From Microbacterium hydrocarbonoxydans (lineage in GTDB: Bacteria; Actinomycetota; Actinomycetes; Actinomycetales; Microbacteriaceae), in NCBI RefSeq assembly GCF_023715885.1, contig NZ_JAMBOY010000007.1:95259-159258 (forward strand): a stretch of 64,000 bases of DNA. The letters run 5' to 3'. Below the pieces are notes generated by a model. That model worked only from the letters and a program-made list of their open reading frames with translations, made no database searches and was not told the origin of the DNA. Both the position numbers and the translations under genes were made by a program. The stretch's first letter is position 1; every line of letters starts with the position of its first letter. Shown piece by piece: positions 46,322-58,166 of this stretch.

Positions 46322-47829
46322 CCGACGAACTCGAGCGCCTCGCGAACGGCGTGCTCTGGCCCGGATTCTTCGGAACAGAGGCGCCGGAGTGGCTGCTCGC
46401 CGAGCTGCGCGACGGCCTCGCCGGAGTCGTGTACTTCGGACAGAACGTCGGCGACGGGCTCTCCGGGCTGAGCGATGCGATCCTCGCGGCGAATCCTGCG
46501 GCGCTGATCGGCATCGACGAGGAGGGCGGCAGCGTCACCCGTCTCGAGTCGGCGACCGGGTCGACCCTGCCTGGAGCCGCCCAGCTCGGTCGCGTCGACG
46601 ACGTCGAGGCGACGAGGGCGACCGGTGCGGAGCTCGCCAGGCGGGTCACCGCGATCGGCGGCAACGTCGTGCTCGGTCCCGTGGCCGACGTCAACACCGA
46701 TCCGCGCAACCCGGTGATCGGCGTTCGTTCGTTCGGCAGCGACGAGGCGCTCGTCTCGCGGCACGTCGTGGCCGAGGTCGACGGCATCCAGTCCGCAGGC
46801 GCGGCCGCGTGCGTCAAGCACTTCCCGGGCCACGGCGACACGCACCTCGATTCGCACCACTCGCTCCCCGAGATCTCCCTCGACATCGAGGAGTTCGAGC
46901 GCGTGCACCTCGCTCCGTTCCGCGCCGCGATCGAAGCCGGCGTCGACAGCATCATGACCGCGCACATCGTGGTTCCCGCGTGGGGCGCCGAACCGGCCAC
47001 GCTCAATCCGCGGGTGCTCGGGATGCTGCGCGACTGGGGCTTCGAGGGCGTCATCGTCACCGACGCCCTCGACATGGCCGCCATCCGCGAGACCGTGGGG
47101 CTCGGCGGGGGAGCGGCCCGTGCCCTCGCGGCCGGCGCCGACCTGCTCTGCATCGGCAACCCCACCAACCCAGGAGACGCCGCGGCATCCGACCAGGACG
47201 AGCGCGACTTCCACGCGGCTCGCGACGGCATCGTCGCCGCAGTGCGCGACGGGTCGCTGTCTCACGAGCGCGTCGAAGAGGCCGCCCGACGGGTGGCTCG
47301 CCTCGCACAGACGCTGCAGGCGAGGGATGCCGCGCCGCACCCCTCAGTGCCCTTCGATGCGGTCGGCATCGTCGGCAGGGCCGTCACGGGCGCCGAGGGC
47401 GAGGCGGAGGCGCTGTCCGTCGTCGACGCACGGCGGCGATCCTCCCTCGCGGTCGACAGTGCGGCCGGCTACGTCGCGGCCGCGTTGGCCGGCGGCGGCC
47501 ACCGGGTGCGGCTGGACGTCGCCCGGACCTCCGTCGAGGAGCAGGATGCCGCTCTGGACGCGGCCGTCTCCGCGGACGGGCGGACCGTGCTTCTCATCGA
47601 CAGGCCCGACGCCGACCGCGCCCAGCGCGAGCTCGTCGAGAGGGCTGCGCGGCGGGACCGGGATGCGGTCGTCGTGAACGTCGGGCTCACGCCGGAGGCG
47701 GCGCTTCCGCTCCCGGTCGTCGAGGTCGGAGCAGCGAGCCGGGTCGGCGCCGAGGTGGCGCGGGCACGTCTGAGCACCGCATCCGCTCCGCCGGTTTCGT
47801 CATCGGAGGGCGCAGAACGCCCCGTCTGA
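46318..47829 (+). CDS. GH3 family NagZ-type beta-N-acetylglucosaminidase or phosphorylase
   Basis: 503 residues, no signal peptide, so cytosolic. GH3 TIM barrel with the NagZ motif KHFPGHGDTHLDSHHSLP (168-185), whose Asp-His pair (D174, H176) is the acid/base of the group, and the nucleophile Asp in VIVTDALDMAAI (D249). A C-terminal alpha/beta sandwich follows (about 345-490), as in two-domain NagZ-like enzymes. It splits GlcNAc from imported oligosaccharides. Some enzymes of this His-dyad group (the Cellulomonas fimi Nag3 branch) use phosphate instead of water and release GlcNAc-1-phosphate. Confidence 0.88.
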   Translation: MTDELERLANGVLWPGFFGTEAPEWLLAELRDGLAGVVYFGQNVGDGLSGLSDAILAANPAALIGIDEEGGSVTRLESATGSTLPGAAQLGRVDDVEATRATGAELARRVTAIGGNVVLGPVADVNTDPRNPVIGVRSFGSDEALVSRHVVAEVDGIQSAGAAACVKHFPGHGDTHLDSHHSLPEISLDIEEFERVHLAPFRAAIEAGVDSIMTAHIVVPAWGAEPATLNPRVLGMLRDWGFEGVIVTDALDMAAIRETVGLGGGAARALAAGADLLCIGNPTNPGDAAASDQDERDFHAARDGIVAAVRDGSLSHERVEEAARRVARLAQTLQARDAAPHPSVPFDAVGIVGRAVTGAEGEAEALSVVDARRRSSLAVDSAAGYVAAALAGGGHRVRLDVARTSVEEQDAALDAAVSADGRTVLLIDRPDADRAQRELVERAARRDRDAVVVNVGLTPEAALPLPVVEVGAASRVGAEVARARLSTASAPPVSSSEGAERPV

Positions 47830-47843
47830 GGCAGGATGGCACC

Positions 47844-48719
47844 GTGGACGCTGACGTTCTCGCGCTGGTGCGCCGATCCGTTCCCCGACTGAGTGCTGCC
47901 GAGGCACGGGTCGCGGAGACGATACTCGGCGACCCCACGCTCGTCGTCGACCTCGCCATCAACGACCTCGCGCGGCTCTGCAGCACCTCGCTGTCGACCG
48001 TCGCGCGGTTCGCGCAGTCGCTGGGCTTCAGCGGCTACCGCGAACTGCGCGTCGCGGTCGCCCGCACCGTGACGCTCGCGCAGGCGCAGCAGGCGCGGTT
48101 CGGCCTCGACACGACCGCGATCGACCGCGACGACGAGCCGGCCGCGATCGCCGCCAAGCTCGCCGCACAGGAGATCGACGCGATCGAGAAGACGGCGCGC
48201 GGACTCGATGCCGCGGCCCTCGACCGGGCGGCTCTGGCCATCGTGGGCGCCCGGCACATCGAGGTCCTCGGCCAAGCGTCGTCTTCGCTCACCGCCCAGG
48301 ACCTTCAGCAGAAGCTCTCCCGCATCGGCTGTTCGGCCGCGCACTCGTCCGACCCTCACCTGTCGCTCACGGCGGCCTCGATCCGCACCGCCGACGACGT
48401 CGTCGTCGCGATCTCGCACGGAGGAGAGACGCAGGAGGTCGTTCGGGGCGTCGAGGTCGCCAGGGATGCGGGGGCTCTCACCGTCGCCATCACGAGCGTC
48501 TCGGACTCGTCGCTGGCCATCGCCGCCGACGTCGTGCTGCTCACCCACGCGCAGGAGTCGCCGTTCCGCATGGCGGCGATGTCGAGCCGCATCGCACAGC
48601 TCGCGCTGGTGGACATCCTGTTCGTGCGGGTCGTGCAGCACCGAGGCGAGCCGGTCGTAATCCCGCTGCAGCTCACGCACGAGGCCGCCGCGCCCCGACG
48701 CCGCGCCTCCGGTCGCTGA
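47844..48719 (+). CDS. RpiR-family regulator with SIS domain
   Basis: 291 residues from GTG 47844. N-terminal RpiR HTH (about 1-75: LSAAEARVAETILGDPTLVVDLAINDLARLCSTSLSTVARFAQSLGFSGYRELR) and a C-terminal SIS sugar-phosphate domain (about 110-270: AIVGARHIEVLGQASSSLTAQDLQQKLSRIGC, VVVAISHGGETQEV). SIS domains of this family sense amino-sugar phosphates such as GlcNAc-6-P. The gene ends the operon, so it probably controls the importer. An in-frame alternative start is not supported. Confidence 0.92.
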   Translation: MDADVLALVRRSVPRLSAAEARVAETILGDPTLVVDLAINDLARLCSTSLSTVARFAQSLGFSGYRELRVAVARTVTLAQAQQARFGLDTTAIDRDDEPAAIAAKLAAQEIDAIEKTARGLDAAALDRAALAIVGARHIEVLGQASSSLTAQDLQQKLSRIGCSAAHSSDPHLSLTAASIRTADDVVVAISHGGETQEVVRGVEVARDAGALTVAITSVSDSSLAIAADVVLLTHAQESPFRMAAMSSRIAQLALVDILFVRVVQHRGEPVVIPLQLTHEAAAPRRRASGR

Positions 48720-48744
48720 GTCCTCATTCGCGGTCAGTCGATAC

Positions 48745-48794
48745 CCGATTGAGATGAATCGGTGATTGGCATCCGTGGATCCGCTGGGTAGCTT
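48745..48794 (+). promoter_or_regulatory. promoter and operator candidate of the peptide importer operon
   Basis: TTGGCA (48766-48771) and TAGCTT (48789-48794) are 17 bases apart. Just upstream, CCGATT (48745-48750) and AATCGG (48757-48762) form a perfect inverted repeat with six bases between, ending four bases before the -35. The dppA start at 48873 follows an ~70-base leader. Confidence 0.45.
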
Positions 48795-48872
48795 CGAAGG
48801 AATCACCGTGAGCCGGGGCGAACACTCCCCGATCGCGCAACGCAGCGCCCCACAGGGAAGGTCATTCTTCAC

Positions 48873-50546
48873 ATGCACCACTCGATCACACGCCGGCGAG
48901 GCCTCATCGCCGTCTCCGGAGCAGCGCTCGCGGCGCTGGTCCTCTCAGGATGCGTCGCCAGTCAGCGCGACGACGGCGACGGCGGAGCATCCGGCGACGT
49001 CGACGGCACGTTCGTCTTCGCGGCGTCGTCCGACCCGGCGAGCCTCGACCCCGCGTTCGCGCAGGACGGTGAGACCTTCCGCGTCTCCCGCCAGATCTTC
49101 GAGGGACTCGTCGGCACCGAGCCCGGCACGGCCGACCCCGCTCCGCTCCTCGCGGAGAAGTGGGAGTCGTCGGAAGACGGCATGAGCCACACGTTCACCC
49201 TCAAGGAGGACGTGACCTTCCACGACGGCACACCCTTCAACGCCGAGGCGGTGTGCGCGAACTTCGACCGCTGGTACAACTGGACCGGTCTCGCCGCCTC
49301 CGAGGCGCTGGGGTACTACTACAACAAGCTCTTCAAGGGCTACGCGTCCGATCCGACGAACGCCGTCTACAAGTCGTGCACGCCCGACGGCGACTACTCG
49401 GTCACGATCGACCTCAACAAGCCGTTCGCCGGCTTCGTCGCCTCTCTCTCGCTCCCCGCGTTCGGCATGCAGAGCCCCTCCGCGATGTCGGAGTTCGGCG
49501 CCGACGACGTGAGCGGCACCGCCGAGGCGCCCGTGCTGTCCGAGTACGCCATGGGTCACCCGGTCGGCACCGGCCCCTACCAGTTCGAGGAGTGGGCTCC
49601 GGGCGAGCAGGTCACGCTCAAGGCCTACGGCGACTACTGGGGCGAGGCGGGCCAGGTCGACGAGATCATCTTCCGCACCATCGACGACCCGACGGCCCGC
49701 CGTCAGGCTCTCGAGTCCGGCTCGATCGACGGCTACGACCTCGTCGGCCCCGCCGACACGAAAGCCCTCGAGGACGACGGCTTCACGATGGTCTCGCGCC
49801 CGCCGTTCACGATCCTCTACCTGGCGTTCAACCAGGCGATCCCGGAGCTTCAGGACCCCAAGGTCCGTGAGGCGCTGTCGTACGCGATCGACAAGGACGC
49901 CCTGATCAGCCAGGTGCTCCCGGAGGGCACCGAGAAGGCGATCGAGTTCGTGCCCGACACCGTCAACGGCTACAACGCCGACGTCACGACCTATGACTAC
50001 GACCCCGAGAAGGCGAAGCAGCTGCTCGCCGAGGCCGGCTACAGCGAGGCGAACCCCCTGTCGCTCGACTTCAACTACCCGGTCAACGTCTCGCGTCCGT
50101 ACATGCCGGACCCCGAGCAGATCTTCACGGTGCTGTCGTCGCAGCTCTCCGAGGTCGGCGTGCAGACCACGCCCGTCTCGGAGGAGTGGGTCGAGTACCT
50201 CGACCGCACCACAGGCACGTCCGACCACGGCATCCACCTGCTCGGCTGGACCGGCGACTACAACGACACCGACAACTTCGTCGGCGTGTTCTTCGGTCAG
50301 CAGAGCTCGGAGTGGGGTTTCGACAACCCCGAGCTGTTCCAGAAGCTCACCGAGGCGCGCGGCGTCGCCAACCTCGACGAGCAGACGGCGCTGTACGAGG
50401 ACATCAACGAGATGGTGGCGCAGTTCATCCCGGGTGTGCCGCTCGCGCACCCGGCGCCCACGCTCGCGTTCGACCCGCGCGTCGAGAGCTACCCGGCCAG
50501 CCCGGTGAACGACGAGGTCTTCACGGACATCGTCCTCACCAAGTAA
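48873..50546 (+). CDS. peptide ABC importer, family 5 substrate-binding lipoprotein
   Basis: 557 residues. Signal peptide with lipobox LVLSGC (C27), then a family 5 binding domain: SSDPASLDPAFAQDG ... RVSRQIFEGLVGTEPGTADPAPLLAEKWESSEDGMSHTFTLKEDVTFHDGTPFNAEAV. The DppA/OppA class binds dipeptides, oligopeptides or nickel complexes. First gene of a four-gene dpp-type operon with a fused ATPase. A strong hairpin follows its stop codon. Confidence 0.93.
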   Translation: MHHSITRRRGLIAVSGAALAALVLSGCVASQRDDGDGGASGDVDGTFVFAASSDPASLDPAFAQDGETFRVSRQIFEGLVGTEPGTADPAPLLAEKWESSEDGMSHTFTLKEDVTFHDGTPFNAEAVCANFDRWYNWTGLAASEALGYYYNKLFKGYASDPTNAVYKSCTPDGDYSVTIDLNKPFAGFVASLSLPAFGMQSPSAMSEFGADDVSGTAEAPVLSEYAMGHPVGTGPYQFEEWAPGEQVTLKAYGDYWGEAGQVDEIIFRTIDDPTARRQALESGSIDGYDLVGPADTKALEDDGFTMVSRPPFTILYLAFNQAIPELQDPKVREALSYAIDKDALISQVLPEGTEKAIEFVPDTVNGYNADVTTYDYDPEKAKQLLAEAGYSEANPLSLDFNYPVNVSRPYMPDPEQIFTVLSSQLSEVGVQTTPVSEEWVEYLDRTTGTSDHGIHLLGWTGDYNDTDNFVGVFFGQQSSEWGFDNPELFQKLTEARGVANLDEQTALYEDINEMVAQFIPGVPLAHPAPTLAFDPRVESYPASPVNDEVFTDIVLTK

Positions 50547-50564
50547 CGGCCACCGGCCTGACGA

Positions 50565-50601
50565 CCGGCCGTCGAGCGAGCAGCCCTCGCTCGGCGGCCG
50601 G
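50565..50601 (+). terminator. strong intra-operon hairpin between dppA and dppB
   Basis: CCGGCCGTCGAGCGAG (50565-50580) pairs with CTCGCTCGGCGGCCGG (50586-50601), a 16-bp stem with one T·G wobble and a five-base loop, 18 bases after the dppA stop. The operon continues beyond it. Such a hairpin may end part of the transcripts or protect the dppA mRNA 3' end so that the binding protein is made in excess. Confidence 0.65.
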
Positions 50602-50627
50602 ATCGTCGGCCGATGATAGGAGTTCTC

Positions 50628-51632
50628 GTGCTGCGCACCATCGGCAGGCGACTGCTGTTCCTCATCCCCACCCTGATCGGCCTCAGCATCCTGCTGTTCG
50701 CCTGGGTGAGGGCCCTGCCCGGCGGCCCGGCCGTCGCGCTTCTCGGCGAGAAGGCGACCCCCGAGGCCATCGAGCGAGTCAACAAGCTCTACGGATTCGA
50801 CAGACCGATCCTCGAGCAGTACTTCGTCTGGGTCTCCCGCCTCTTGCAGGGAGACTTCGGGACGTCGATCCAGACGAACCGGCCCGTGATGGAGGAGTTC
50901 TTCCGGCGGTTCCCCGCGACGATCGAGCTGAGCGTCACGGCTCTCATCTTCGCGGTGGGTGTCGGCATCCCGCTCGGGTACTGGGCCGCCCGCCGGCACG
51001 GCAAGTTCACCGACCACGCCTCGGTCGTGCTGAGCCTCGTCGGCATCACCATCCCGGTGTTCTTCCTCGCCTTCATCCTCAAGTACGTGTTCGCGGTGCA
51101 GCTCGGCTGGCTGCCGTCCGACGGCCGGCAGGATCCGCGCATCGACGCGACCCACGTCACCGGGTTCTACGTGTGGGACGGCATCATCACCGGCGAGTTC
51201 GACGCATCGTGGGACGCCATCCTGCATCTGATCCTCCCCGCGCTCGCGCTGGGGACCATCCCGCTCGCGATCATCGTCCGCATCACGAGGGCCAGCGTGC
51301 TCGAGGTGCAGAACGCCGACTTCGTGCGCACCGGCCGCGCGAAGGGCGTCGGGTCGACGACCCTGCGCAACCGGTTCATCCTCCGCAACGCGATGCTGCC
51401 GGTCATCACGACGATCGGTCTCCAGACCGGTCTTCTGATCTCGGGGGCCGTGCTCACCGAGACCGTGTTCGCCTTCCCGGGTATCGGCTCGTTCCTGGCG
51501 AGAGCGATCTTCACGAGGGACTTCCCGGTGCTGCAGGGGTTCATCATCTTCATCGCCATCGCGTACGCCCTCATCAACCTGGCGGTCGACGTGTCGTACA
51601 GCCTGATCGATCCGAGAGTGCGGGTGCAGTGA
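50628..51632 (+). CDS. peptide ABC importer permease DppB
   Basis: 334 residues from GTG 50628, six membrane segments. The family 1 core and the EAA region (LRNRFILRNAMLPVITTIGLQTGLL) match DppB/OppB. GTG 50628 has AGGAG six bases upstream; an ATG five codons upstream (50613) overlaps the SD and is less likely. Confidence 0.93.
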   Translation: MLRTIGRRLLFLIPTLIGLSILLFAWVRALPGGPAVALLGEKATPEAIERVNKLYGFDRPILEQYFVWVSRLLQGDFGTSIQTNRPVMEEFFRRFPATIELSVTALIFAVGVGIPLGYWAARRHGKFTDHASVVLSLVGITIPVFFLAFILKYVFAVQLGWLPSDGRQDPRIDATHVTGFYVWDGIITGEFDASWDAILHLILPALALGTIPLAIIVRITRASVLEVQNADFVRTGRAKGVGSTTLRNRFILRNAMLPVITTIGLQTGLLISGAVLTETVFAFPGIGSFLARAIFTRDFPVLQGFIIFIAIAYALINLAVDVSYSLIDPRVRVQ

Positions 51633-51678
51633 TGACCGGCGTGACCCACCCGAACACCCACCGAGAGGAGGCGGTGTC

Positions 51679-52644
51679 GTGAGCATCTCACTCCCGCCCG
51701 CCCAGGGCCCCTCGGCCGCCGGCGGCGAGGTCGTCGACACCGTCGCGGTGGCCCAGGCCGGCATCAAGGAAGGCCCCGGCGGCTTCTGGCGCGACGTCTT
51801 CCGTCGCCTGCGTCGCAACCCGACGGCGTGGATCGGAGCAGCCATCGTGCTGGCTTTCGTCCTCGTCGCGGCTCTCGCGCCCGTCTTGGCGCCCTACCCC
51901 GAGACGGCACTGCCCGGCGCGAAGAACATCACCCCGACGTACATCCCCGGGCCGGGCGAACTGCCGGGGTTCCCGCTCGGGCTCGACCGCTTCGGCGGCG
52001 ACGTGCTGTCGAAGCTCATCTGGGGTGCTCAGGCCTCGCTGCTCGTCGGCGTGGTCTCGACCGCGCTGGGTCTCGTCGGCGGAATGCTGCTCGGACTCAT
52101 CGCAGGCACGTTCGGCGGCTGGGTCGACACGGTCATCATGCGCGTCGTCGACATCATCCTGTCGGTGCCGAACCTGCTGCTCGCGGTGTCGATCGCGGCG
52201 ATCCTCGGACAGACGCCGTTCGCGGTCATGATCGCGATCGGAGCCTCTCAGGTGCCGATCTTCGCCCGCCTGCTGCGCGCCTCGATGCTGCAGCAGCGGT
52301 CGAGCGACTACGTGCTCTCGGCGCAGACCCTGGGTCTCGGCCGAGGCCGCATCACGATGTCGCACGTGCTGCCCAACGCGATCGGCCCGGTGATCGTGCA
52401 GGGAACCCTGACGCTCGCGACCGCCGTGATCGACGCCGCCGCCCTGTCGTTCCTCGGACTCGGCGGCGGACGCCCCGAGACGGCCGAGTGGGGACGCATG
52501 CTGACCTACGCGCAGGACGAGCTGGCGATCGCGCCGTGGCTGGCCTTCCTCCCCGGTATCTGCATCGCGGTCACCGCGCTCGGCTTCACCCTGTTCGGTG
52601 AGGCGCTGCGCGAGGCCATGGACCCGAGGACGAGGGCGCGATGA
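51679..52644 (+). CDS. peptide ABC importer permease DppC
   Basis: 321 residues from GTG 51679, six membrane segments after a cytosolic tail, with the OppC-type N-terminal domain. The SD GAGAGGAGG lies ten bases before the start. Pore partner of DppB; overlaps the ATPase gene (ATGA at 52641). Confidence 0.93.
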   Translation: MSISLPPAQGPSAAGGEVVDTVAVAQAGIKEGPGGFWRDVFRRLRRNPTAWIGAAIVLAFVLVAALAPVLAPYPETALPGAKNITPTYIPGPGELPGFPLGLDRFGGDVLSKLIWGAQASLLVGVVSTALGLVGGMLLGLIAGTFGGWVDTVIMRVVDIILSVPNLLLAVSIAAILGQTPFAVMIAIGASQVPIFARLLRASMLQQRSSDYVLSAQTLGLGRGRITMSHVLPNAIGPVIVQGTLTLATAVIDAAALSFLGLGGGRPETAEWGRMLTYAQDELAIAPWLAFLPGICIAVTALGFTLFGEALREAMDPRTRAR

Positions 52645-52682
52645 ACGACGAAGGCGTCATGGAACGGAACAAGGAGAATCGG

Positions 52683-54362
52683 ATGCCGAGCGCTCCGCTG
52701 CTGTCGGTCGAAGGCCTCGCCGTCGACTTCGCCACCATGGACGGCGTCGTGCACGCGGTGGAGGGGGTGGACCTCGAGATCGCGCCCGGCGAGACCGTCG
52801 CGATCGTCGGCGAGTCGGGATCGGGCAAGTCGACGACCGCCATGGCGATCATCGGCCTGCTCGCGGGCGGAGGCCGCGTGGCCGCCGGCAGCATCCGTCT
52901 CGACGGCCGCGAGATCGCGCACGCCTCGGAGAACGAGCTGCGCACGATCAGGGGTCGCGATATCGGCATGGTCCCGCAGGACCCGATGTCGAACCTCAAC
53001 CCGGTCGCGAAGATCGGCACGCAGGTCGCCGAGACGCTGCTCGCGCACGGCCTCGCCACCCGGCAGAACGTGCAGGAGAAGGTGGTCGAGGCGCTGAGCG
53101 CCGCCGGTCTGCCCGACCCCGAGCGCCGGGCCAAGCAGTACCCGCACGAGTTCTCGGGCGGTATGCGGCAGCGAGCACTCATCGCGATCGGCCTGGCCTG
53201 CAAGCCGCGTCTGCTCATCGCCGACGAGCCGACGAGCGCGCTCGACGTCACCGTGCAGCAGACGATCCTCGACCAGATCGGCGCGATGACGCGCGAGCTC
53301 GGCACCGCCGTGCTGCTCATCACGCACGACCTGGGCCTCGCGGCGGAGCGCGCGGAGCGCGTCGTCGTGATGCACCGCGGTCGCGTGGTGGAGCAGGGGC
53401 CGGCCAGGCAGATCCTCGAGGCTCCGCAGCATCCGTACACACAGTCGCTCGTGAAGGCGGCGCCGTCCGTCGCCGCCGCACGGCTGCGCCCGGAGGCGTT
53501 CGAGGTCGCCGACCGTTCGGAGATCGATCGGTCGTTGAGCGAGGAGCGCAGCGACGAGACGAAACGCGGCCCCGCCGACAACATCGTCGAGATCGAGAAC
53601 CTCACCAAGGTGTATCCGGTGCGCGGGCAGAAGGACGACTTCGTCGCGGTGAACGACGTGTCGCTCGCGATCCCGCGCGGCGAGACGGTGGCGATCGTGG
53701 GGGAGTCGGGGTCGGGCAAGACCACGACCGCGCGGATGCTGCTGAAGATCATCGAGCCGACCAGCGGTCTCATCCGCTTCGAGGGCAAGGACGTGTCGTC
53801 GCTCAGCAGGGCGGAGACGAAGGACTTCCGCCAGCGGGTGCAGCCGATCTTCCAGGATCCGTACTCGAGCCTGAACCCGATGTTCACGATCGAGCGACTC
53901 ATCTCCGAGCCGCTGGACTTCTATCGGCGGGGGAGCGGAGCGGATCGCCGCAAGCGCGTGCGGCAGTTGCTCGACGACGTGGCGCTGCCGCAGTCGATGC
54001 TCACGCGCTACCCGTCAGAGCTGTCCGGCGGGCAGCGCCAGCGCGTCGCGGTCGCCAGGGCGCTCGCCCTGTCACCCGACCTCATCGTGTGCGACGAGCC
54101 GGTGTCGGCTCTCGACGTGCTGGTGCAGGACCAGATCCTCACGCTGCTCGGCGACCTGCAGCGCGAGTACGGCCTGAGCTACCTGTTCATCTCGCACGAC
54201 CTCGCGGTGGTCCGCCTGATCAGCGACTACGTGTGCGTGATGAAGGACGGGGTGCTCGTGGAGGCCGCCTCCTCGGAAGAGATCTTCACGAACCCTCGGG
54301 ACCCGTACACCCGGCGTCTGCTCGCCTCGATCCCGGGGAACGAGCTGAACATCGCCTCCTGA
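52683..54362 (+). CDS. fused DppD-DppF peptide ABC importer ATPase
   Basis: 559 residues from ATG 52683, two nucleotide-binding domains in one chain. First: Walker A GESGSGKSTTAM, signature EFSGGMRQRALIA, Walker [13 protein letters not shown]. Second: Walker A GESGSGKTTTAR, signature LSGGQRQRVAVARAL, Walker B LIVCDEPVSALD. The linker (about 275-297) contains residues 283-296 encoded by a copied intergenic repeat. I chose ATG 52683 because AAGGAG lies six bases upstream; ATG 52641 (14 codons earlier, ATGA overlap) is possible. Confidence 0.93.
   Translation: MPSAPLLSVEGLAVDFATMDGVVHAVEGVDLEIAPGETVAIVGESGSGKSTTAMAIIGLLAGGGRVAAGSIRLDGREIAHASENELRTIRGRDIGMVPQDPMSNLNPVAKIGTQVAETLLAHGLATRQNVQEKVVEALSAAGLPDPERRAKQYPHEFSGGMRQRALIAIGLACKPRLLIADEPTSALDVTVQQTILDQIGAMTRELGTAVLLITHDLGLAAERAERVVVMHRGRVVEQGPARQILEAPQHPYTQSLVKAAPSVAAARLRPEAFEVADRSEIDRSLSEERSDETKRGPADNIVEIENLTKVYPVRGQKDDFVAVNDVSLAIPRGETVAIVGESGSGKTTTARMLLKIIEPTSGLIRFEGKDVSSLSRAETKDFRQRVQPIFQDPYSSLNPMFTIERLISEPLDFYRRGSGADRRKRVRQLLDDVALPQSMLTRYPSELSGGQRQRVAVARALALSPDLIVCDEPVSALDVLVQDQILTLLGDLQREYGLSYLFISHDLAVVRLISDYVCVMKDGVLVEAASSEEIFTNPRDPYTRRLLASIPGNELNIAS
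53529..53569 (+). repeat. 41-bp intergenic repeat copy inside the DppDF coding region
   Basis: Bases 53529-53569 are identical to 20439-20479, the left half of the 129-bp repeat. Read in the gene frame they encode RSLSEERSDETKR plus the first base pair of a Gly codon (residues 283-296), in the hydrophilic linker between the two ATPase domains. The frame stays open. Confidence 0.85.
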
Positions 54363-54374
54363 CGACTGGATCCT

Positions 54375-54418
54375 GACCGGTTCCGGATGCTTTTACCGCA
54401 GCATCCGGAATTGGTCAA
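54375..54418 (+). terminator. hairpin ending the peptide importer operon
   Basis: TGACCGGTTCCGGATGC (54375-54391) pairs with GCATCCGGAATTGGTCA (54402-54418): 17 bp, ten of them perfect and two G·T wobbles, with a ten-base loop. It lies 13 bases after the stop codon. The following T-tract is absent. Confidence 0.75.
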
Positions 54419-54427
54419 GGATTGAGC

Positions 54428-54456
54428 TTGCCATGTCGCACAATCGCGTCTATAGT
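54428..54456 (+). promoter_or_regulatory. rpoB promoter
   Basis: TTGCCA (54428-54433) and TATAGT (54451-54456) are exactly 17 bases apart, the best housekeeping promoter match in the window. Start of transcription expected near 54463, leaving a 120-base leader to rpoB. Confidence 0.75.
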
Positions 54457-54552
54457 TGGTAGTTGCGCTCGCTTCTCCGTGCCCTCATATGGTGGTCGGC
54501 ATCCGTTGAGCTTCTGAGCGCGCAACTCCACCTGACGACAAAGGAATCGAGA

Positions 54553-54566
54553 AGCCCTGCGGGGCT
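54553..54566 (+). promoter_or_regulatory. leader hairpin before the rpoB Shine-Dalgarno
   Basis: AGCCC-TGCG-GGGCT forms a short hairpin three bases before the SD GGAGGT. A longer pairing is possible between AGTTGCG near the 5' end (54461-54467) and CGCAACT (54521-54527). Role not known; the SD itself is left unpaired. Confidence 0.4.
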
Positions 54567-54582
54567 CACGGAGGTTATTCCC

Positions 54583-58083
<3,501 letters not shown>

Positions 58084-58085
58084 AC

Positions 58086-58130
58086 GCCTCGACGGGCTCA
58101 GCGCCGCATCGCCGCTGAGCCCGCCGAAGC
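58086..58130 (+). promoter_or_regulatory. hairpin between rpoB and rpoC
   Basis: GGGCTCAGCG (58094-58103) pairs perfectly with CGCTGAGCCC (58113-58122) over nine bases; pairing goes on outward through 58086 and 58130 with two mismatches. It lies 11 bases after the rpoB stop and 45 bases before rpoC. Possible partial terminator, RNA processing site or repeat-derived element. Confidence 0.55.
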
Positions 58131-58166
58131 CCGATTTCTCAAAAGAATTCCGACACAGGAGAACTA

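Noticed and set aside
46389..48719. A 776-codon plus-strand frame over the GH3 and RpiR genes
   Set aside because: The RpiR coding part is real but starts at GTG 47844. The upstream part is the +1-shifted shadow of the GH3 gene, Arg-rich and without domains.
48945..51845. A 966-codon open frame antisense to the dppA-dppB region
   Set aside because: It spans three real genes and the hairpin between dppA and dppB; a shadow frame of GC bias.
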